Source of the DNA: Phocaeicola coprocola DSM 17136
Lineage (GTDB): Bacteria > Bacteroidota > Bacteroidia > Bacteroidales > Bacteroidaceae
Assembly: GCF_000154845.1 (NCBI RefSeq)
Contig: NZ_DS981428.1
Span: 35,962 to 99,961, forward strand
Length of the DNA: 64,000 nucleotides
Direction: 5' to 3'
Every line of letters begins with the position of its first letter. Positions within the stretch are counted from its first letter, which is position 1. The notes under the pieces were generated by a model. It was not told where the DNA came from. It ran no database searches and saw only the letters and a list, made by a program, of their open reading frames with translations. The translations under genes were made by a program, and so were the position numbers. Positions 39,029-47,151 of this stretch are shown piece by piece.

Positions 39029-39070
39029 CATATAAAATTGTACGTTTACCTATAAAACTGTACATGTAAC
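39029..39070 (-). promoter_or_regulatory. Candidate HTCS operator upstream of susC: two tandem 20-bp repeats
   Basis: TATAAAATTGTACGTTTACC (39031-39050) is followed directly by TATAAAACTGTACATGTAAC (39051-39070), 15 of 20 identical. The first copy with its flank is matched at 20 of 21 positions by 43399-43419, upstream of the esterase/GH105 gene. The distance to the start is about 80 bp. Confidence 0.6.
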
Positions 39071-39243
39071 TAATATTCAATATAATATCTACATAACAAC
39101 ATGAAACCAAGTATAAAAACGAATTTATCCTATTTCACATAATACATTTGGACTTAAGAAATAGGTCCTTAATCTATTCACATGTAAAAATTAGTAAACA
39201 AACAAGATAAAAATCAACAAACTATAGATCTTTCAAAAGAAAA

Positions 39244-39275
39244 AGCCTGAAAATGCCTCACGGCATCTTCAGGCT
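39244..39275 (-). terminator. Terminator of the second GH28 gene
   Basis: AGCCTGAAAATGCC pairs with GGCATCTTCAGGCT in 13 of 14 positions around a 4-nt loop; four T follow on the minus strand. The rest of the 38951-39299 gap holds the susC operator and AT-rich DNA with no gene. Confidence 0.85.
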
Positions 39276-39299
39276 CGAAAACAAGATTTAATATTATCT

Positions 39300-40784
39300 C
39301 TATTTTACCAACAATTCTATCTTTACATCTTCTTTATGAATATTCTTGCAATAATAAAATTCAGCATCGTTCTTTGCACTGATACGTATATGTTTCAATG
39401 TAATACCATCTATAGGCATCTCGGGTATTCCATTAAAATACATAGCCCGGCGTGCATTTGAACAGGTCAGATGTTCAATATGGATATTCCGGAAACAGGG
39501 AGTTGTTTCATCTACCGGCATTGGAGCAACTTTTACAGGAACTACTTCACCGCTTTCCAGAACTTCAACAGCCGATTTGCCTCCATAATAAAGATTAAAG
39601 GTTACTGGTTCGGTCGGAATATCAATCATCGAAATATTACGGATCCATATATTCTCTACAACTCCACCGCGACCTCGCTTGCTCTTGAAACGAAGTCCAA
39701 CGTCTGTGCCTAAAAACTGACAGTTGTTGACAGAGATGTTACGTACACCTCCACTCATCTCGCTTCCTACTACAAAACCTCCATGTCCTTTGTATACCGT
39801 ACATCCGTCCACTATTACATTCTCACAAGCACGAGCACGACGACGTCCGTCTTCATCTTTCCCGCTCTTCAGACAAATACCGTCATCACCCACATCAAAC
39901 GAAGAATTTACGATTAAAGCATTTTTACATGATTCCAAATCAAGTCCATCGCCATTCTGAGCGTAGCTCGGATTACGTACTTCTACATTCTCAATCAAAA
40001 CATTCTCGCACATAAGCGGATGAAGATTCCATGCCGGGGAATTCTGAAAAACTACTCCCTCCAGCCATACATTTTTACATTCTATGAAGCTAACCATCAC
40101 TGGACGAAGGAAATGGCGTACACTTTGCCACTCTTCTTCTGTCTTCAGATTCTGAGGTACATTCATGTTACTGATAGTATCTCCTTTCAATGTTTCAGGA
40201 TAAGGGAACCAGTAATCGGGACGCTTATATACTCCTCCCCGGGAAGTAGCCGCTTTCCATTGCCCCTCTGTTACTTTCTGTTTCTTTAAAGGACGCCAGT
40301 AATGACCGTTCCCATCAATCGCTCCTTGACCTGTTATGGCTACATTCACCAGATTACGACCCGATATCGGCGACTGGCAGCGTCGGGTATCCAAACCTTC
40401 GAATACCGTTTCTACCAACGGATATAAATCGACATCTGGAGAAAACAAAACAATAGCTCCTTTTTCTATATGCAAATTGATGTTGCTTTTCAAAACAATC
40501 GGACCAGTAAACCATACACCAGCCGGAACTGTTAATTTTCCACCTCCTTTTTTATCCAAAGCATCAATAGCCTTGGCAAATGCTTCAGTACAAAGATGCA
40601 TACCGTCGCCAACAGCCCCAAAATCTTTCAGGTTAACCTCATTATCCGGAAAAACCGGAGCCTTAACACGAGGCATCTCAAACGGTAAATCTTTATAAAG
40701 ATACTCATATTTATATGGCTCCTCTGCCAACAACACATTCACAGCCAGCCACATACAAGATAAAAATACAAATACTTTTTTCAT
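39300..40784 (-). CDS. GH28 polygalacturonase
   Basis: 494-residue exported beta-helix glycosidase with a signal peptide (KKVFVFLSCMWLAVNVLLA). It carries a full classical GH28 active site: QNGDGLDLES (near 280), VGDDGICLKSGKDE (near 300), GHGGFVVGSEMSGGV (near 335) and RFKSKRGRGG. These correspond to the three catalytic aspartates, the catalytic histidine and the substrate Lys/Arg pair. The substrate is homogalacturonan or an oligogalacturonide end (exo form is plausible). It is 15 bp downstream of the esterase/GH105 gene and co-transcribed with it; a terminator follows at 39244. Confidence 0.95.
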   Translation of the reverse strand: MKKVFVFLSCMWLAVNVLLAEEPYKYEYLYKDLPFEMPRVKAPVFPDNEVNLKDFGAVGDGMHLCTEAFAKAIDALDKKGGGKLTVPAGVWFTGPIVLKSNINLHIEKGAIVLFSPDVDLYPLVETVFEGLDTRRCQSPISGRNLVNVAITGQGAIDGNGHYWRPLKKQKVTEGQWKAATSRGGVYKRPDYWFPYPETLKGDTISNMNVPQNLKTEEEWQSVRHFLRPVMVSFIECKNVWLEGVVFQNSPAWNLHPLMCENVLIENVEVRNPSYAQNGDGLDLESCKNALIVNSSFDVGDDGICLKSGKDEDGRRRARACENVIVDGCTVYKGHGGFVVGSEMSGGVRNISVNNCQFLGTDVGLRFKSKRGRGGVVENIWIRNISMIDIPTEPVTFNLYYGGKSAVEVLESGEVVPVKVAPMPVDETTPCFRNIHIEHLTCSNARRAMYFNGIPEMPIDGITLKHIRISAKNDAEFYYCKNIHKEDVKIELLVK

Positions 40785-40799
40785 TTTTCACTCATTCTT

Positions 40800-43328
40800 T
40801 TAATATCCTAATTGCAAACATCCCATGATATAAGGACCGGTTGCCTTTGCGTCGTTATCACGCATTTTTTCTCCTATATAATATTCAAAACTTCCGTCAC
40901 GGTAAGGATTACCTCCCAAACCTCCTACCTGACAGCAGCGAGTCAAGGTTAAAGTACCATCCGCATTTTCACGCATCAATTTATCATTCAATCCTTTAAA
41001 AGCCTTTTCTGCAACCGCCCGATACTTCTTGTCAATGTATCCCTTATTTACCGCCTTGGCATATGCATACATACACTGGCTCGTTACAGAAGCTTCTGGA
41101 AAATTGCCTTCCCGTTTGGGCTGATCAATAACCTGATACCACAAGCCATTCTTGTCCTGATACTTTGGAAGCGTTTCAGCAAGTCCCTGAATCCAACCGA
41201 TCATATCTGCCCGCCCCGGATGATTCTCAGGAATATAATCGAGAGCATCCACAAGAGCCATAAACCACCAGCCAATGCTGCGTCCCCAGAAATTAGGCGA
41301 ATGTCCCGTTTCCGGATTAGCCCAACGTTGAGATTTACTTTCATCCCAGGCATGATAATACAATCCGGTCCGAGCGTCATACGTATACTCATGACAAAGT
41401 CTGAACTGTTTCACCGCCTCATCTATTAAATCCGGACGATTGAACTCCGCACCGTATTGAGCCAGAAAAGGAGAGGCCATATACAAACCATCCAGCCACA
41501 TCTGATGCTGATAGACAAGTTTATGCCAAAATCCACCTTTTAAAGTACGAGGGTGATGTTCGAGTTGCTTAACCAACACGTCCATCGCTTTCTTATACTT
41601 AACATCATGTGTTTCACGATAAAGATCGAATAAAACTTTTCCCGGATTGATAAAATCGAGATTATAAGTAGCCATATCATACTTATATATTTCTCCTTTA
41701 TCGTTGATTATCGTATCCCCCCACTCTTCTACATAATCGAAGTAGCGTTTATCACCAGTAGCTTTCCACATGTCAAGCATCGCACAGCATCCTACCCCCT
41801 GAGCATACCCGAAGAAAAGACGTTTACCATGATCCAGCTGCCATGCCTGAGGGAAACGGCGCATCTCTGAATCGGCAAACTTCCGCGAAGCCTTTTCAGG
41901 AGCAAAGCAATCTGTACGGAAAGGAACTGCAGGTATACCTGCTCCGTTACAAAGATTTACCCGGAAGAAAGTTCCCCAACCATATCTCACTGCAACGGGA
42001 TGCATTACTTTGTCTGAAGTAAGCTCCAGCTTATTTCCTTTTATAACAGCCTGTGCCGGATAAAAACGCTCATCTTCTCCGGATATGAAAAAGCCTTTTA
42101 CATCACCTCCATCAAGGGTTTTCAAGCCACCTTCCGTATAATCAAAGCTCAATATCACTCTGCTCCCATCAATCTTCATCTTTTTATACACAGGTCCCGA
42201 ATAGACCACGTTTTTCCCATACTGCTTTGCCAATGCCCATGCAGCCAGCCGCTCGCCTGCCACACGTTTGTTACGCGGATGAATATCCGTAGAATCGGCA
42301 GCATCTACCACAACCGCCATTCCAACATTTTTCAGTCCGCTCTCACGCCAGGTCTTCAACTGTGCTTCGCGAATCTCGGCCGGCTGTCTGTAATGAGGAG
42401 CTATCTGCATAAAATAGAAAGGCATGTCTGATTGCCCCCACCGTTCACGCCAGGAATTTATCATATTGGTGAAAACCTGCTGATACTTTTCAGCGCGAAT
42501 AGAATTAGATTCTCCCTGATACCAGATGTTTCCTCTTACCGTATATCCGGCAATAGGAGCTATCATTCCGTTCCAAAGCGTAGAAGGTACTTTACAATAG
42601 TCTTTATTACGTTTCACATTTTTCAAAGCAAACTGCTGAAGGACATCACTATATAAAGTATCATCTTTCATTACTTCCATAGAAGTCCACGATTCAGCAT
42701 GTGTACCTCCCCATGTAGACTGAATCAACCCGACAGGAACTCCCAGTTCGTTATGCAGTTTCTTTCCAAATACAAACCCTACAGCCGAAAAGTCACGTAT
42801 ATTTTCGGGAGAACAGACAACCCATTTACCAGTACAGTCATCCTGTTCTTTTTCGTGGGCCAGCTGATGCTCTACATGAAACAAACGTATTTCGGGATAA
42901 TCTGCATCTTTCATTACTTCCGCTTCACCCAGCATACCGGTTTTCCACTTCACCTTCGGGTCATGGGCTACGGGAAACTCCATGTTAGACTGTCCTGTAC
43001 AAAGCCAGACTTCACCGATCAATACATTACGTATAGTAATGACATTTTCTCCTTTAACTGTCAGGGAGTGATTGTCTGACGCTTTGGGTGTAGATATATA
43101 TACCCTCCAGCGTCCGTCTTTTCCAGCCGTAGTGCTAATGCTTTTTTCATTCCAGGAAGGTGCAACCGAAATGTTTTCACCTGGAGTAGCCTTACCCCAT
43201 ATACAGACTTTGGTCTGTGCCTGCAGAACCATATTGTCGGAAATAATGGAAGGAAGTGTCACTTTAGCCTCAACCGAAGATATACCCAGTAACATCCCCA
43301 TACATAGACAATAGAATTTTTTCTTCAT
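40800..43328 (-). CDS. Sialate-O-acetylesterase-like (SGNH) domain fused to GH105
   Basis: 842-residue exported fusion. Residues about 25-470 form a SASA-type carbohydrate esterase: KVTLPSIISDNMVLQAQTKV, VWLCTGQSNMEFPV (Ser near 115 in GQSN is the nucleophile), GTHAESWTSME, GNIWYQGESNS and the DSTDIHPRNK block with the Asp/His of the triad. Residues about 475-842 form a GH105 barrel: QAWQLDHGKRLFFGYAQGVG, HKLVYQHQMWLDGLYMASPFLAQY, GHSPNFWGRSIGWWFMALVDAL and CCQVGGLGGNPYRDGSFEYYI. A single chain could thus remove acetyl groups and the unsaturated uronic acid from the same pectic oligosaccharide (inference). It is the first gene of a two-gene operon with GH28 and has a near-copy of the susC operator. 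Confidence 0.93.
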   Translation of the reverse strand: MKKKFYCLCMGMLLGISSVEAKVTLPSIISDNMVLQAQTKVCIWGKATPGENISVAPSWNEKSISTTAGKDGRWRVYISTPKASDNHSLTVKGENVITIRNVLIGEVWLCTGQSNMEFPVAHDPKVKWKTGMLGEAEVMKDADYPEIRLFHVEHQLAHEKEQDDCTGKWVVCSPENIRDFSAVGFVFGKKLHNELGVPVGLIQSTWGGTHAESWTSMEVMKDDTLYSDVLQQFALKNVKRNKDYCKVPSTLWNGMIAPIAGYTVRGNIWYQGESNSIRAEKYQQVFTNMINSWRERWGQSDMPFYFMQIAPHYRQPAEIREAQLKTWRESGLKNVGMAVVVDAADSTDIHPRNKRVAGERLAAWALAKQYGKNVVYSGPVYKKMKIDGSRVILSFDYTEGGLKTLDGGDVKGFFISGEDERFYPAQAVIKGNKLELTSDKVMHPVAVRYGWGTFFRVNLCNGAGIPAVPFRTDCFAPEKASRKFADSEMRRFPQAWQLDHGKRLFFGYAQGVGCCAMLDMWKATGDKRYFDYVEEWGDTIINDKGEIYKYDMATYNLDFINPGKVLFDLYRETHDVKYKKAMDVLVKQLEHHPRTLKGGFWHKLVYQHQMWLDGLYMASPFLAQYGAEFNRPDLIDEAVKQFRLCHEYTYDARTGLYYHAWDESKSQRWANPETGHSPNFWGRSIGWWFMALVDALDYIPENHPGRADMIGWIQGLAETLPKYQDKNGLWYQVIDQPKREGNFPEASVTSQCMYAYAKAVNKGYIDKKYRAVAEKAFKGLNDKLMRENADGTLTLTRCCQVGGLGGNPYRDGSFEYYIGEKMRDNDAKATGPYIMGCLQLGY

Positions 43329-43398
43329 CGTGTTTTTAATAGTTGTTCATTATTCAAATAGTACAGACGCAAATATACAGGCTGAATGTATATCTTTC

Positions 43399-43419
43399 CA
43401 TATAAAATAGTACGTTTAC
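43399..43419 (-). promoter_or_regulatory. Candidate HTCS operator upstream of the esterase/GH105 operon
   Basis: Contains TATAAAATAGTACGTTTACA; differs from the susC operator at one of 21 positions. It is 71 bp upstream of the start codon, nearly the same spacing as at susC. Confidence 0.6.
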
Positions 43420-43441
43420 ATGGAAACAGGTTCACAGACAT

Positions 43442-43496
43442 AAAAAAACATCCTGACTTCTATATAAAATTATTATAGAAGTCAGGATGTTTTTTT
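43442..43496 (-). terminator. Terminator of the PL1 / lipoprotein operon
   Basis: A stem of 23 bp joins AAAAAAACATCCTGACTTC with GAAGTCAGGATGTTTTTTT around a 9-nt loop, overlapping the stop codon of the 622-residue gene. Confidence 0.9.
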
Positions 43497-45363
43497 ATTT
43501 TATAATTCTCACACAACGTACAGGATAAGCATTTGCCCTTCTATCCGCACTTTTTTCAACTCCACTTTTCATTATTTTTATAAAAGGAGCCTTTGCATTT
43601 TTATTTCCATCTGGAGAACTAAACAGGCAACAACCATATTCATTACAAGCAGTTAATCCTCCTCCTCTAGCACTACGTACTCCTGTTACAGGATACCACA
43701 TTGTTTGCCCATTATAAATTAATAAATAGCCCAAATTTGCAACATCCCAACTTCCATTATCATCAAATATAAGTTTCTCACTGTCAGCAGTCATCCAAGT
43801 GTCACGGGGAGCAACCATATACCCTTCTGGACAAGGATCATAAATAGATTTCTTTAAAAGAGAAGCATCAGGAAATTCATACCCATAAGGATTTCCCCAG
43901 AGAGCATCATCTGCATATTGCATCCAATCGTATGCATACTGATAGGGCAACTGAGAAGTATTACTTTTTGAATTTCCATCAACAATGTAAGTCATCGGAT
44001 TTTTTATAGCATATTCTATTGTTCCTTTACTATTATCCGACTTTTGAGAACTCTCTTTTACAACCCCATCCTGATTATATAACACTGATTTCGTATTCAT
44101 TCCAAATTCAGAAGTACTTACAAATGGATCTTTACGCCCCCATTGATACAATAGTCCAATAGATCTAGTATCTCCTGGTATAGTACATACAGCACCCAAA
44201 TTACGATCTAAAACTATATAATTATTTCCTTTTATATTAGTACCTAAATTATGTTCATTTATTTCTGTTACCCATATATGGAAAGACCAAAGAACATTCG
44301 CTTCTTCTGCATCTGGATTTATATTATCATAAATAGCAACTACAGCATTTCCACATTCTCCATTTAAATCAACAAGAAATGATTTTCTATCATCGGCTAA
44401 TGTTACCTTTGTAACAAAATTTGTTGAAACATCATTCCATAATAATTTAGCAGACAAAGGCAACTTATCATTATCAGCCAGAATATTTTCATAAGAATAA
44501 TTTATATCTGTTGTATAATATGGTGTACAATCTACTGTAACAGTTCTCGTACCTGGAGCTACAATAATGGAATTAGATTTTCCATAATAATTAGAGGTGG
44601 CTAACCAGTTTATTGCTCCAACAGATATAGAAAGTATCTTTCCCTTTTCTATCGATTTACCTTTTACATTTACAATCGCAGTTCCTTCTCCTTTAACTGA
44701 ATGAAAAACAATTTCAAGATCTTCACTAAAAGTTATAGATGGAAGTACAAAATATAAATCTTTACCTTCAGTCAAATCTATATTACCTTTTAAAGTTACT
44801 GAATGGAAACCTTCCCCTTTCTGTACAATTTCATTAGTTGAAGGATTCACAACTAAATCATTAACCAACACATCTTCTTTACTTTTTATCGTAACAGAGG
44901 TTACCGAAGTAAAGCCTTCATCAGCTGCCGGTACGGTCACTTTTAAACTACCACAAACAGGATTCATTACTAAATTGTCAAAACCTTCATTATTAGTAAT
45001 AGCATAAAGAGGAAATGAAGCAGGATTAACCCCTTTCTCTTCAAACTCTTGCTGTTCAGGTATATTAAATTCAATATTTTTTTCTGAGAATTTAGCATCA
45101 TACGGATGGTAAACAATATAATCAGCAGTTGCAGGTATTTCATATAAACTAATTTGCCCATTCGCTAACATAGTACAAGTTTGTTCATTTACTCCTATTA
45201 AATCCCCAGCCTTAAAATCAATCTGTAATTCTTTTTCAACAGCTTGATTAAAAGAAAAAGCAACCGGTTGCTTATGAATTATTTCCTCAACTATAGTCTT
45301 ATCTTCTGTGCAACTGCAAAAAGCAGCCATTATAAACGCACAATATTTTATATATGTTTTCAT
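43495..45363 (-). CDS. Surface lipoprotein, fimbrillin-like N-terminus plus FISUMP-like C-terminus
   Basis: 622-residue lipoprotein with AAFCSC lipobox (cysteine near 17-19), followed by TEDK, an acidic stretch of the surface-export type. Residues about 25-260 look like a fimbrillin (Mfa-type) beta-sandwich pair: IGVNEQTCTMLANGQISLYE, YIVYHPYDAKFSEKNIEF and LVMNPVCGSLKVTVPAADEG. Residues about 350-620 have the pattern of surface sulfatase- or FISUMP-like domains: NNYIVLDRNLGAVC, LLYQWGRKDPFV, SIYDPCPEGYMVAPRDTW, YPVTGVRSARGG and RANAYPVRCVR at the end. It is 12 bp downstream of the second PL1 gene and co-transcribed. A role as surface glycan-binding protein is inferred from position only. Confidence 0.75.
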   Translation of the reverse strand: MKTYIKYCAFIMAAFCSCTEDKTIVEEIIHKQPVAFSFNQAVEKELQIDFKAGDLIGVNEQTCTMLANGQISLYEIPATADYIVYHPYDAKFSEKNIEFNIPEQQEFEEKGVNPASFPLYAITNNEGFDNLVMNPVCGSLKVTVPAADEGFTSVTSVTIKSKEDVLVNDLVVNPSTNEIVQKGEGFHSVTLKGNIDLTEGKDLYFVLPSITFSEDLEIVFHSVKGEGTAIVNVKGKSIEKGKILSISVGAINWLATSNYYGKSNSIIVAPGTRTVTVDCTPYYTTDINYSYENILADNDKLPLSAKLLWNDVSTNFVTKVTLADDRKSFLVDLNGECGNAVVAIYDNINPDAEEANVLWSFHIWVTEINEHNLGTNIKGNNYIVLDRNLGAVCTIPGDTRSIGLLYQWGRKDPFVSTSEFGMNTKSVLYNQDGVVKESSQKSDNSKGTIEYAIKNPMTYIVDGNSKSNTSQLPYQYAYDWMQYADDALWGNPYGYEFPDASLLKKSIYDPCPEGYMVAPRDTWMTADSEKLIFDDNGSWDVANLGYLLIYNGQTMWYPVTGVRSARGGGLTACNEYGCCLFSSPDGNKNAKAPFIKIMKSGVEKSADRRANAYPVRCVRIIK

Positions 45364-45375
45364 TTCTGTATAAAT

Positions 45376-46875
45376 TTATTTTATCTGAGCATCTAGTGTA
45401 AAAATATAATTTTCAATATTGGTATAGCCATTATTTGCAATCATAGAAGCATCTGTAGGGTCATTTTTATCCAATCCATATTGTTCCTCAAAAGAATCAG
45501 GCATGCCATCACCATCAGTATCTGGAGCTTTTTCACCTTCCATAATTTTTCCTGGTCCTCCCAATGGGTATTGCTTTTTATCTCTCTCATCTTGAATTAT
45601 TGTGCCTTTTATACCCAATGAAGTTAATTCATCAATCAAATAGGCATCAACTTCATCACGCACAGGAAGACAAGCTCCTACATACTTTACAATCCATTTA
45701 TAGGCTTCTTCCGCAGAAGTCTGTCCTAATATGGAATTATGTTTTATGGATGGAGTAGATAAAAAAGTCGGCATTCCAGAATATTTACCTGTTTCCTCAT
45801 CAAAAGTTTCTTTTTCACAAAACTCCGGATAATTATTTTCAGTCAATTCTATACCATTTAAAACACCATCCTTATTATAATCATAATAATTACCTTTAAA
45901 ATATGCCCTATAATCTCTATTTGCCCCTATAAAAGGAGGGGTCGGAGTCACAGGAATATTTTTTAATTCTATTTCTTGAGTCTCTTCATTTCTTACATTC
46001 ATCCAATTATTGCACAATCCTACAATAAAATAATTATCTTCTATGGTTGTTTCAGACTCTCCTTCTGAATCTCCTCCCATATTATAGGCAGCTCCATTCC
46101 CCCAATTATATACAACATTATTTACAAATTGATTTAATCCTTTTACTTTAGGATTACGGGTCTTATTATCAATATAAAGATTACGATAAAGTGTTATGCC
46201 ATGATCTACATCTGTTTGAATAAGCCCTCCACAAGAATGATTTTGTAACCCCTGTCCTATAATTGAATTTTGAATGGTAATATTATCTGCCTTACCACCA
46301 GCATTTATCGAAAAATTTTCATCTCGTCCCCATGTAACAGACAAATGATCAAAAATCATATCAGTTCCATCAGCCAATCCTGCAGCATCCTTTCCCTTCG
46401 GTCCATTCATTCCCATACGTATACGAAGATATCTACAAATAAGGTTTTTTGCACCTGAAAAAGATACACGATCCCCATAAAGAACAATACCATCTCCTGG
46501 AGCTGTTTGAGCTGCAATCGTCAAATTATGCTGATTAATAACCAAAGCTGATTCTAATCTTACAATACCCGAAACATCAAAAATAATAATACGATTAGGC
46601 TTACTTACAGCATCCCTCAGTGAGCCTTCTCCAGAATCATTTAAATTAGTAACATGATACACTTCACCTCCACGTCCTCCTGCTGTCTTACGTCCATACC
46701 CTTCAGCACCAGGAAATGCTAAGACTTCACCATAATCAGGAAAAACTCCCTCTGTGTCTTTCACATAAACATCTTCTTTTATTACCACTTCATCACTACA
46801 TCCCATATTACATGTAGCAAAACCCAATAAAAAAACTATTGTTTTTGTTGGCAATCCAAATAAATCAATTTTCAT
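45376..46875 (-). CDS. PL1 pectate lyase, surface lipoprotein form
   Basis: 499 residues from the ATG at 46875. The lipobox NMGC is followed by SDEVVIKED, a good match to the acidic surface-export signal of Bacteroides, so the enzyme is probably on the cell surface. Then AFPGAEGYGRKTAGGRGGEV, VTNLNDSGEGSLRDAVSKPN, IAAQTAPGDGIVLYGD, LICRYLRIRMGMNGPKGKDA, MIFDHLSVTWGRDENFSI and VNNVVYNWGNGAAYNMGG define the PL1 helix. The C-terminus DTDGDGMPDSFEEQYGLD is a calcium-type repeat. An insertion with PTPPFIGANRDYRAYFKGNYYDY is not in the secreted paralogue. It would make the first cuts in homogalacturonan. First gene of an operon with the 622-residue lipoprotein. Confidence 0.92.
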   Translation of the reverse strand: MKIDLFGLPTKTIVFLLGFATCNMGCSDEVVIKEDVYVKDTEGVFPDYGEVLAFPGAEGYGRKTAGGRGGEVYHVTNLNDSGEGSLRDAVSKPNRIIIFDVSGIVRLESALVINQHNLTIAAQTAPGDGIVLYGDRVSFSGAKNLICRYLRIRMGMNGPKGKDAAGLADGTDMIFDHLSVTWGRDENFSINAGGKADNITIQNSIIGQGLQNHSCGGLIQTDVDHGITLYRNLYIDNKTRNPKVKGLNQFVNNVVYNWGNGAAYNMGGDSEGESETTIEDNYFIVGLCNNWMNVRNEETQEIELKNIPVTPTPPFIGANRDYRAYFKGNYYDYNKDGVLNGIELTENNYPEFCEKETFDEETGKYSGMPTFLSTPSIKHNSILGQTSAEEAYKWIVKYVGACLPVRDEVDAYLIDELTSLGIKGTIIQDERDKKQYPLGGPGKIMEGEKAPDTDGDGMPDSFEEQYGLDKNDPTDASMIANNGYTNIENYIFTLDAQIK

Positions 46876-47064
46876 AGTACTTAATAATTTGATAAATTCA
46901 ACGAAAACCAAATTAAGCTAAACAAGTTTTTTTTCTAATGGAATACAATACACTTAATATGCAATATCATTCAAATGGATAATATTTAATAAATGGCGTA
47001 CAAAAGGTCCACAATTCACCATAACAGACACATAGATTATAGCTTATCACAAAAACCAACGAAT

Positions 47065-47129
47065 AAAAAAACATCCTGATGTTTCTAAAAAAATTGAGCA
47101 ATTTTTTTCAAAAACATCAGGACGTTTTA
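47065..47129 (-). terminator. Nested-hairpin terminator of the porin operon
   Basis: Outer arms AAAACATCCTGATGTTT and AAAACATCAGGACGTTTT enclose a second stem AAAAAAATT / AATTTTTTT. Seven T follow on the minus strand. The arms share AAAAACATC with terminators at 26602 and 43442. Confidence 0.85.
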
Positions 47130-47151
47130 TATAAAAATTCACGTTCTTTTT

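Noticed and set aside
39031..39070. Tandem repeats as a CRISPR remnant
   Set aside because: Only two units with no spacer between and no cas genes; the similarity to 43399-43419 upstream of another PUL operon fits an operator better.
16211..46875. Pectin PUL as a recently acquired genomic island
   Set aside because: No integrase, att repeats or tRNA boundary was seen, and composition does not change sharply at the edges.
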